Source: Yoonia sp.
Lineage (GTDB): Bacteria; Pseudomonadota; Alphaproteobacteria; Rhodobacterales; Rhodobacteraceae
Assembly: GCA_028822885.1 (NCBI GenBank)
Contig: JAPKCP010000227.1
Span: 1 to 5,320, forward strand
DNA length: 5,320 bases
Direction: 5' to 3'
Within the stretch, counting starts at the first letter, position 1. Every line of letters begins with the position of its first letter. A program made the position numbers and the translations under genes. Of the stretch, positions 1-5,320 are shown piece after piece. The notes below the pieces were generated by a model, which had not been told where the DNA came from, ran no database searches, and saw only the letters and a list, made by a program, of their open reading frames with translations.

Positions 1-1017
1 GGTCTGCGGCTTGGTCCGCGTCGGTTGATGCCGATGGCGCTCGCGGCGCACCATTACCCTGACATCGTGCATATGGCGCTTGATAAATCTCTTAGCGTGG
101 ACACCCCCGCCGTTGATGGTGGGCAGATCGTGATCCCGCTTTGGTCTGAATTTCCGCAAGGCCTTGATGCGCGCGAAGCAATTGTAGCGGGGCGTTTGCG
201 CGATGGACCAATTCGATATGGCATCGCGGTGACGACACGTATGGAAAGCCCGGCTTTGGGGCGGCTTGTGACACGTGGGCTTGTCATGCTGGCTGGGGTC
301 ACACCGTCGGATGCATCTCATGTTCTTGGGCGTGCTGATGTTTGGGACACCGAGGCGTCGCTAAAGGCGCTGACATTGTTTGCGCGAAAACGCAGCGGCA
401 GTGGGGATAGATTGGCACCGGATGCGACGGCACTAGCCCAGATGATTGTTGACCAACTGACAGCCCAAACTGTCGATTGTCTGCTTGATGCGGCTTTTGC
501 TGAGGATGATCGGGATTGGGATGCCGATCCGAATGCACTGACGAAACACCCCCTGACCAAAGCAGGTCTTGATCAGCATCGCGGGGTCATTGAGACAACG
601 CTGAAGCTTGGGGTGCCCATTATTGGCCTAGGGGCGTCAGCATCAACTTATTACGGCGCTGTCGGCGTTCGGTTAAACACCCGCATGATACTGCCGGAAC
701 ATGCTGGGGTCGCAAACGCGATTGGCGCGGTTGTCGGTCAGGTTTCAGTTCATGAAACGGGCAGTGTGACAAGCGGCGGTTTGGGCAACTTCGTCACGCT
801 GGGTGAGACATTTGCTGCAAAGGACGCGGCGTTGACGGCTTTGGAAACACATCTTTCTAAGACGGCGAAAATGAAAGCAAAAGAAGCAGGCGTTGAAGAA
901 ATCCGCATGACAACACATCGGGACATCAACGAAGTCACCATCGAAGGCCAATCAATGTTCATTGAAGCCACGATAAAAGTCACAGCCCAAGGGCGGCCGC
1001 GTATCGCAGATGGGTGA
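1..1017 (+). CDS. Hydantoinase/oxoprolinase family protein, C-terminal half (5'-partial)
   Basis: The frame is open from base 1 to the TGA at 1015-1017, giving 338 visible residues. The gene therefore begins upstream, and the ATG at 25 is an internal methionine rather than the start. The first visible residues (GLRLGPRRLMP) match the segment that follows the ATPase-like core in HyuA proteins. Near the C-terminus are the glycine-rich stretch GLGASAS followed by YYGAVGVRL, and then ILPEHAGVANAIGAVVG, which is a conserved C-terminal block of the family. Members are commonly about 650-700 residues, so roughly half is missing. Characterised relatives (N-methylhydantoinase A, 5-oxoprolinase, acetone carboxylase subunit) use ATP to activate cyclic amides or ketones in the cytoplasm. 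The substrate here cannot be told, because the nucleotide-binding N-terminal domain is not visible. It is co-directional with the downstream operon but separated by 58 bp, so co-transcription is possible and unproven. No frameshift is seen. Confidence 0.85.
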   Translation, partial: GLRLGPRRLMPMALAAHHYPDIVHMALDKSLSVDTPAVDGGQIVIPLWSEFPQGLDAREAIVAGRLRDGPIRYGIAVTTRMESPALGRLVTRGLVMLAGVTPSDASHVLGRADVWDTEASLKALTLFARKRSGSGDRLAPDATALAQMIVDQLTAQTVDCLLDAAFAEDDRDWDADPNALTKHPLTKAGLDQHRGVIETTLKLGVPIIGLGASASTYYGAVGVRLNTRMILPEHAGVANAIGAVVGQVSVHETGSVTSGGLGNFVTLGETFAAKDAALTALETHLSKTAKMKAKEAGVEEIRMTTHRDINEVTIEGQSMFIEATIKVTAQGRPRIADG

Positions 1018-1075
1018 TTTCACGTTCACGTCACTGGCGTTGCGCCAACGGGGGCAATAGGTCAGAACATGCTTC
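1018..1075 (+). promoter_or_regulatory. Spacer with overlapping inverted repeats ahead of ynjF-like gene
   Basis: This 58-bp gap holds a tandem TTCACG TTCACG (1019-1030) followed by TCAC. Next come two mutually exclusive perfect 5-bp inverted repeats: TGGCG-ttg-CGCCA (1035-1047) and CGTTG-CGC-CAACG (1038-1050). Neither is followed by a T-run, so a rho-independent terminator is not supported. I see no convincing -35/-10 pair. The gap could hold a weak operator or a processing hairpin, or be neutral. An in-frame TAG at 1058-1060 excludes any upstream extension of the next gene. Confidence 0.3.
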
Positions 1076-1705
1076 ATGTTTGATAGTCGTATCCGTCCTT
1101 TGATTAACCCACCTTTGAATGCCACGGGCAAGGCCCTTGCTGGTATCGGTGTGACGGCAAATGGGACAACGCTTGCAGGGTTGGCAATCGGGCTTGTCGC
1201 AGCGCTGTTAATCGCGTTGGGGAACCCACTGGTCGCGCTGATACCGCTTTTGTTGAGCCGGATCGCCGATGGTCTTGATGGGGCGGTCGCGCGGGCGACG
1301 CAGAAAACAGACTTTGGTGGTTACCTCGATATTGCAGCGGATTTCCTGTTCTATGGCTTGATCCCCTTGGCCTTTGTGGCGATGAACCCGGATGCGAATG
1401 GTCTTGCTGGGGCGTTCTTACTGACCTCGTTCTACTTTAATGGCACGAGCTTCCTTGGCTTCGCAATCCTTGCAGAAAAGCACGATATGGCCACAAACGT
1501 GCAAGGTGAGAAATCACTCTATTATTCTAACGGTATCCTAGAAGGGGCGGAAACAATCGCATTTTTCGCCCTACTTTGCCTGTTGCCCTCATGGTTTGTG
1601 CCGTTGGCCTATGTCTTTGGAGTTGCTTGCTTTGTCACAGGATTTCTGCGCATCTATGGTGCCCACCGCACCTTCACCAACAAGACCACTCACCTTGGGA
1701 CATAA
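1076..1705 (+). CDS. ynjF: CDP-alcohol phosphatidyltransferase family membrane protein (YnjF-like)
   Basis: A 209-residue integral membrane protein, close to the length of E. coli YnjF. It carries the complete family signature: D65-x2-D68-G69-x2-A72-R73-x7-G81-x3-D85-x3-D89. The four aspartates bind the metal ions that position the CDP-activated lipid or alcohol, and the last acts as catalytic base in studied relatives. The N-terminal GVTANGTT (25-32) is the usual motif before the first membrane helix. About six hydrophobic segments are visible. A conserved-looking polar stretch, SLYYSNGILEGAET (147-160), resembles the YnjF subgroup. The family swaps CMP for an alcohol in the inner membrane; the specific acceptor is not deducible. 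The ATG at 1076 is the first possible start because an in-frame stop lies at 1058-1060. The Shine-Dalgarno is poor, with only purine-rich sequence further upstream. The stop is four bases before the binding-protein gene, which implies one transcript. The symbol rests on motif and neighbourhood, not on a database search. Confidence 0.87.
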   Translation: MFDSRIRPLINPPLNATGKALAGIGVTANGTTLAGLAIGLVAALLIALGNPLVALIPLLLSRIADGLDGAVARATQKTDFGGYLDIAADFLFYGLIPLAFVAMNPDANGLAGAFLLTSFYFNGTSFLGFAILAEKHDMATNVQGEKSLYYSNGILEGAETIAFFALLCLLPSWFVPLAYVFGVACFVTGFLRIYGAHRTFTNKTTHLGT

Positions 1706-1709
1706 TCCG

Positions 1710-2906
1710 ATGAAATACCTAGCCGTTCTTGCAGCCCTTGCGCCTTTTGCAGCCCTTGCTGACCCTAACCCAGCTGATTGGGACGCCGTCGTGGCAGAGG
1801 CTGAGGGGCAAACTGTTTACTGGAATGCATGGGGTGGGTCGACGAACACCAACGACTTTATTGCATGGGTCGGGCAGCGCGTGTCGCAGGATTATGGCGT
1901 TACGCTTGAGCATGTGAAACTGACCGACACCGCCGACGCTGTGACCCGGGTTCTGGCCGAAAAACAAGCGGGTCAAAACGATGATGGCGCAGTTGATATG
2001 ATTTGGATCAACGGCGCAAATTTTGCATCGATGAAGGACGCTGACCTGCTTTTTGGCCCCTACGCGGAACAATTGCCAAACTGGGCGCTAGTCGATGTGG
2101 ATGGCAAAACGGTACAAACTGATTTCACGGTGCCTGTCGAAGGTTATGAAAGCCCGTGGGCGATGGCGCAGGTCGTGTTTGACTATGACACTGCCGATAT
2201 CGCCGAACCGATGGGATCGATGCTGGAAATCCTCGAGTGGGCCAAAGCCAATCCCGGTCGCTTCAGCTACCCACAGCCACCCGATTTTCTGGGGACGACG
2301 TTCCTAAAGCAAGTCCTCGTGGATATCCTGCCCGATGCCTCCGTTCTGACGACCCCTGCAACGGATGAAACGTACGATGCCGTAACTGCCCCGCTTTGGG
2401 CATATCTTGACGATCTCACACCCAACCTGTGGCGTGAAGGCCGTGCATATCCGGCAACTGGCACAGCCATGTTCCCATTGATTGCTGACGGCGAAATTGA
2501 TTTGTCGATCTCCTTTTCCCCTGGTGCCGCATCTGCTGCGATTGCGAATTTCGAGTTGCCAGACACCGTACGCACTTTCGTCCTCGACAAAGGCACTATC
2601 GGGAATGCGTCGTTTGTCGCGATCCCTTACAACTCAGGGTCCAAAGCCGCGTCGATGGTTGTGGCGAACTTCATCCTGTCGGCTGAGGCACAGGCGCGGT
2701 CGCAAGATCCGAACCTGCTTGGCTACGGTACAGTCTTGAACATGGACGCTCTGACTGACGATGACCGAGCCCTGTTTGATGCGCTTGAGCTTGGCATCGC
2801 TACACTGTCTCCTGCCCAACTTGGCGTAGCCGTTGCAGAACCACACCCAAGCTGGATGACCCGCATCGCTGACGATTGGGTAAACCGTTACGGTGTGGCA
2901 CAATAA
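1710..2906 (+). CDS. ynjB: ABC transporter substrate-binding protein, periplasmic (YnjB-like)
   Basis: A 398-residue exported solute-binding protein. Translation from the ATG at 1710 gives a short signal peptide: MK, then a hydrophobic Ala/Leu core, then an A-L-A cleavage motif at 15-17. The mature protein begins near D18. There is no lipobox cysteine, so a soluble periplasmic protein is expected. The mature N-terminus has YWNAWGGS (37-44), then LEHVKLTDTADAV (66-78), AEKQAG (83-88) and VDMIWINGANF (95-105). I recognise this pattern from the YnjB family, a branch of the large class that includes iron, thiamine and polyamine binders. The ligand is not established. A longer reading frame from TTG at 1596 exists, but it would overlap the previous gene by 110 bp and bury the signal peptide. 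The previous stop is only four bases upstream, and TTGGGA (1695-1700) is a weak ribosome-binding candidate. The gene is followed at once by its permease and ATPase. Confidence 0.9.
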   Translation: MKYLAVLAALAPFAALADPNPADWDAVVAEAEGQTVYWNAWGGSTNTNDFIAWVGQRVSQDYGVTLEHVKLTDTADAVTRVLAEKQAGQNDDGAVDMIWINGANFASMKDADLLFGPYAEQLPNWALVDVDGKTVQTDFTVPVEGYESPWAMAQVVFDYDTADIAEPMGSMLEILEWAKANPGRFSYPQPPDFLGTTFLKQVLVDILPDASVLTTPATDETYDAVTAPLWAYLDDLTPNLWREGRAYPATGTAMFPLIADGEIDLSISFSPGAASAAIANFELPDTVRTFVLDKGTIGNASFVAIPYNSGSKAASMVVANFILSAEAQARSQDPNLLGYGTVLNMDALTDDDRALFDALELGIATLSPAQLGVAVAEPHPSWMTRIADDWVNRYGVAQ

Positions 2907-2911
2907 CAGGC

Positions 2912-2942
2912 CGGCGGGGCCACACATAATGGAGCCCCGCCG
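2912..2942 (+). promoter_or_regulatory. GC-rich stem-loop enclosing the permease start codon
   Basis: CGGCGGGGC (2912-2920) and GCCCCGCCG (2934-2942) are perfect reverse complements, giving a 9-bp stem made only of G and C. The 13-nt loop contains the permease ATG (2929-2931). The G-rich left arm (GGCGGGG, 2913-2919) is also the only purine-rich ribosome-binding candidate for that ATG. The fold would therefore hide the binding site while leaving the start codon in the loop. No T-run follows, so it is not a typical terminator. The likely roles, by inference, are to lower permease translation relative to the binding protein or to protect the 3' end of the binding-protein message, as known for structures between malE and malF. 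Confidence 0.6.
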
Positions 2943-4623
2943 ATTCCTCCCTCTCTTGCCTGCGATCACCTTGCTTGCAATGCTCGGGCCCGTCCTTGCA
3001 GGGCTTTACGGCACGGTTCTACCGGCCTTTGGGCATCTTCCTGCCGCGGGTCAAATCGGCCCCAATCTTAACGCTTTCCGCGCATTATTCGATTGGCCGG
3101 GTCTGCCCGATGCCGTGCGCCTCTCGCTCACAACTGGCATTATTGCGACCAGTATTTCACTTCTCATTGTCATGCTCATCACAGCAGGTTGGTCAGGTAC
3201 ACCGGCGTTTCGCGCTCTCGAACGCCTCTTGTCACCGCTTCTTTCGGTGCCGCACGCAGCAGCAGCCTTTGGCCTCGCATTCATCATCGCCCCGTCAGGT
3301 TGGATCGCACGCCTCTTTTCACCGTGGCTCACAGGTTGGGACACGCCGCCCGACCTGCTGATCGTGCAAGATGAATGGGGACTCGCGCTGACCCTTGGCA
3401 TGATCACAAAAGAAGTACCGTTTCTGCTGCTCATGACCCTCGCTGCACTTGGGCAAGTTGACGCAACACGCTCTGTTACCATCGCCCAAGCCCTTGGCTA
3501 CAGTCGCATGACGGGCTGGCTCAAAACCGTATTTCCACGGGTTTATACACAAATCAGACTCCCCATTTACGTGGTCCTCGCCTACGCAATGTCAGTCGTT
3601 GATGTGGCCGTTATTCTTGGTCCAAACACCCCACCAACGCTTTCTGTACAAATCGTGAAATGGATGTCGGATCCGGATTTGGCGATGCGTTTGCAGGCAG
3701 CAGCAGGGGCACTTTTACAGCTTGGCCTTGTCATTGGTGCGCTCGCCTTCTGGCGCATTGGCGAAATCATCATCGGCCACCTTGGCAAGCGCTGGATCAT
3801 GACTGGGCGCAGAGGCCGCGCTGACAAGGCCATCAGCGGTATCGCCATGCTTATGGGCACCACGTCTGCGCTGATGATCCTGCTTGGAATTGCCATCCTC
3901 GCGACATGGTCAGTGGCCGCACAATGGAGCTTTCCGAACGCGCTGCCCGACGCCTTCACGATGCGATCTTGGGTGCGGCATGGGCCCGGCACGACCGATG
4001 CCCTTATCGAGACTGCAATAATCGCAATCACTGTTACATTCATTGCCATAATCCTGACAATTGGGTGCCTTGAGGCTGAATATCGTTATGGTCTTAAGTT
4101 TGGCAGGATCGGCACATGGATGCTTTATCTGCCGCTCCTTATTCCCCAAATTGCGTTCCTTCCCGGTCTCCAATCTTTGTTCTTGAACTTAGGAGCCAGC
4201 ATTGGGCGTTTTCCTGTTATCATCGCGCATTTGATCTTCGTGTTACCCTACGTGTTCTTATCGCTGGCTGACCCATTCCGTGCATGGCCCAACCGTATGG
4301 GCACGATCGCAGCAGCATTGGGCGCTAGTCCAGATGGTGTTCTGTGGCGCATCCGCTTGCCAATGCTTCTTCGTCCTATCCTCACTGCAATGGCAGTTGG
4401 CATCGCAGTTTCTGTTGGCCAATATCTTGCGACACTTCTTATCGGCGGTGGCCGTGTTGCGACGCTTACGACCGAAGCCCTCGCGCTTGCATCCGGTGGG
4501 GACCGACGCGCAATCGGGGTCTATGGCCTGATGCAGACCGCGACTGCCCTTGTACCATTTGCGCTGGCTTTACTCATCCCAACACTCGTCTGGCGTAATC
4601 GCAAAGGACTAAGACATGGTTAA
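2929..4623 (+). CDS. ynjC: ABC transporter permease, fused two-domain (YnjC-like)
   Basis: A 564-residue inner-membrane protein with two tandem permease domains, so one polypeptide can supply the whole membrane channel. The first domain spans roughly residues 1-285. Its cytoplasmic coupling (EAA) loop is IAQALGYSRMTGWLKTVFPR at 185-204. A basic linker follows near 286-300 (GKRW, then GRRGR). The second domain has its own loop starting TIAAALGAS at 459-467 and continuing to RLPMLLRPI. About twelve hydrophobic helices are apparent. These loops dock on the ATPase. The length is somewhat above E. coli YnjC (about 511). I chose the ATG at 2929 because it puts a short basic stretch (MEPRR) directly before the first helix. 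An in-frame GTG at 2893 would add twelve polar residues and overlap the binding-protein gene. The start lies in the loop of a strong hairpin. The 3' end overlaps the ATPase gene by eight bases. The transported solute is unknown. Confidence 0.9.
   Translation: MEPRRFLPLLPAITLLAMLGPVLAGLYGTVLPAFGHLPAAGQIGPNLNAFRALFDWPGLPDAVRLSLTTGIIATSISLLIVMLITAGWSGTPAFRALERLLSPLLSVPHAAAAFGLAFIIAPSGWIARLFSPWLTGWDTPPDLLIVQDEWGLALTLGMITKEVPFLLLMTLAALGQVDATRSVTIAQALGYSRMTGWLKTVFPRVYTQIRLPIYVVLAYAMSVVDVAVILGPNTPPTLSVQIVKWMSDPDLAMRLQAAAGALLQLGLVIGALAFWRIGEIIIGHLGKRWIMTGRRGRADKAISGIAMLMGTTSALMILLGIAILATWSVAAQWSFPNALPDAFTMRSWVRHGPGTTDALIETAIIAITVTFIAIILTIGCLEAEYRYGLKFGRIGTWMLYLPLLIPQIAFLPGLQSLFLNLGASIGRFPVIIAHLIFVLPYVFLSLADPFRAWPNRMGTIAAALGASPDGVLWRIRLPMLLRPILTAMAVGIAVSVGQYLATLLIGGGRVATLTTEALALASGGDRRAIGVYGLMQTATALVPFALALLIPTLVWRNRKGLRHG
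4604..4608 (+). promoter_or_regulatory. Ribosome-binding site for the ATPase gene
   Basis: AAGGA lies seven bases before the ATG at 4616, inside the 3' end of the permease gene. It is the best Shine-Dalgarno in the window and fixes the ATPase start. Together with the 8-bp gene overlap it suggests translational coupling of permease and ATPase. Confidence 0.7.
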
Positions 4624-5254
4624 AGGCCTCACGCTTTTGGACGTCCAAATTTTTAAGGGCAATGCGCCACTTGTCGGTATTTCCTGTCATATTGCACCCG
4701 GCGAAGTGCTCACAATTATGGGGCCATCTGGCGTTGGTAAGTCGACACTGTTGGCTTTCGTGACAGGAACCCTTGCGTCTGATTTCAAAGCGACTGGGTC
4801 CGTTAAACTCAATGGGCAAGATATCACGCAAACTGTACCTCACGCGCGGCGTGTCGGCATCCTGTTTCAAGATGACCTTTTGTTTCCGCACCTGTCTGTC
4901 GGGGCAAACCTTGCCTTTGGTCTCCCTCCCGGCGGTTCCAAATCAGAGCGGCAAATTAGGATTGTAGATGCCCTGACCGAAGTTGGCCTCGCAGATTTTG
5001 CAGATCGTGATCCCGCGACCCTCTCAGGCGGACAAAAAGCCCGTGTTGCTTTGATGCGGATGTTGTTGTCAGACCCATGTGCGCTCCTCCTCGATGAACC
5101 TTTTTCACGGCTTGATTCAGACCTAAGGGCACAGGTGCGCGAGATGGTTTTCGCGCGCGCCAAAGCCCGCGCGTTACCAATCCTAATGGTCACACATGAC
5201 ATTGAAGATGCGCAGGCAGCAGGTGGCGAAATCATCGTGCTTGAAGCAAGCTAA
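4616..5254 (+). CDS. ynjD: ABC transporter ATP-binding protein (YnjD-like)
   Basis: A 212-residue cytoplasmic ATPase that powers the importer made with the upstream permease. All motifs of an active nucleotide-binding domain are present in order: Walker A GPSGVGKST (36-44), Q-loop Q85 in LFQDD, signature LSGGQ (136-140), Walker B ALLLDEP (156-162) with D160 and catalytic E161, D-loop SRLD (164-167), and switch histidine H194 in THD. The protein ends about 18 residues after H194. It is therefore a minimal domain without the C-terminal TOBE/regulatory extension of MalK- or PotA-type ATPases. Its length matches E. coli YnjD (about 217). Being a single ATPase gene beside a fused permease, it must act as a homodimer. 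It starts eight bases before the permease stop with a good ribosome-binding site, consistent with co-translation. It is the last recognised gene of the operon. Confidence 0.94.
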   Translation: MVKGLTLLDVQIFKGNAPLVGISCHIAPGEVLTIMGPSGVGKSTLLAFVTGTLASDFKATGSVKLNGQDITQTVPHARRVGILFQDDLLFPHLSVGANLAFGLPPGGSKSERQIRIVDALTEVGLADFADRDPATLSGGQKARVALMRMLLSDPCALLLDEPFSRLDSDLRAQVREMVFARAKARALPILMVTHDIEDAQAAGGEIIVLEAS

Positions 5255-5320
5255 ATGTGCGACTTTACATATCATGTAGTGCCTTAGCAAAGCATCGCTG
5301 GAACCCATGAAATGAAAAGG
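5255..5320. other. Downstream spacer with small palindrome; possible next-gene start
   Basis: The 66 bases after the ATPase stop hold a perfect 5-bp inverted repeat TACAT-atc-ATGTA (5266-5278), which is operator-like in size but AT-rich and short. A GCTTG-aag-CAAGC repeat (5239-5251) ends just before the stop. Neither is followed by a T-run, so no terminator is supported. An ATG at 5312 stays open for three codons (MKR) to the window edge, with a weak GGAA at 5300-5303. It could start another + strand gene, but this cannot be judged from three codons. The reading frame from ATG 5255 stops after ten codons. Confidence 0.3.

Noticed and set aside
25..27. ATG at 25 as the start of the hydantoinase-family gene
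   Set aside because: The frame is open to base 1 and the residues before it (GLRLGPRRL) belong to the conserved family sequence, so the gene is cut by the window edge.
1596..1709. TTG-started extension of the binding-protein gene
   Set aside because: It would overlap the ynjF-like gene by 110 bases in another frame and place a clear signal peptide (from ATG 1710) inside the protein.
2912..2942. Rho-independent terminator between ynjB and ynjC
   Set aside because: The stem is strong but is followed by ATTCCTCCCTC rather than a T-run, and terminating here would cut the permease and ATPase off their operon.
2634..2969. Minus-strand open frame of 111 codons across the ynjB-ynjC junction
   Set aside because: Its translation has no recognisable motif and it lies opposite two well-supported genes; it is a shadow frame. 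The same applies to the other minus-strand frames, including those at 1719-2072, 3051-3482 and 3582-4049.
5239..5251. GCTTG-aag-CAAGC hairpin at the end of ynjD as a terminator
   Set aside because: Only five base pairs with no T-run after it; most of it is coding sequence.
5255..5287. Small gene from ATG 5255
   Set aside because: It stops after ten codons, has no ribosome-binding site of its own and shows no recognisable content.
1..5320. Mobile element, CRISPR array, tRNA/rRNA or defence system
   Set aside because: No transposase, integrase or toxin-like proteins, no spaced repeats and no RNA-gene patterns were seen; nearly all bases are accounted for by five metabolic or transport genes.

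Overview
The window looks like a piece of an alphaproteobacterial chromosome. The moderately GC-rich coding style, tight same-strand packing and protein sequences best fit the Rhodobacterales/Roseobacter group. This placement comes from protein recognition, not from a phylogenetic marker. All five recognisable genes lie on the + strand and almost the whole window is coding.

Layout: (1) bases 1-1017 are the C-terminal half of a hydantoinase/oxoprolinase (HyuA-type) protein whose N-terminal half lies outside the window. (2) After a 58-bp gap with small inverted repeats comes a CDP-alcohol phosphatidyltransferase-family membrane protein (1076-1705, ynjF-like). (3) Four bases later starts a complete ABC importer: an exported substrate-binding protein (1710-2906, ynjB-like), a double-length fused permease (2929-4623, ynjC-like) and a short ATPase (4616-5254, ynjD-like). 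(4) The last 66 bases are a spacer with a small palindrome and possibly the first codons of another gene.

The four genes ynjF-B-C-D are spaced like one operon: 4 bp, then 22 bp, then an 8-bp overlap. In E. coli the homologues sit in the same neighbourhood (ynjA-B-C-D-E-F), but there ynjF is at the far end and ynjE intervenes. Here ynjF leads and is directly joined to the transporter, with no ynjA or ynjE inside the block. To my knowledge the substrate of this importer is unestablished. The recurring link to a CDP-alcohol transferase suggests, as inference only, that imported solute and phospholipid head-group chemistry are connected.

The most distinctive non-coding signal is a perfect 9-bp GC-rich inverted repeat (2912-2920 with 2934-2942). 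It brackets the preferred permease start codon, includes the only plausible ribosome-binding region, and probably sets the ratio of binding protein to permease. I found no IS element, CRISPR array, tRNA, rRNA or convincing rho-independent terminator.
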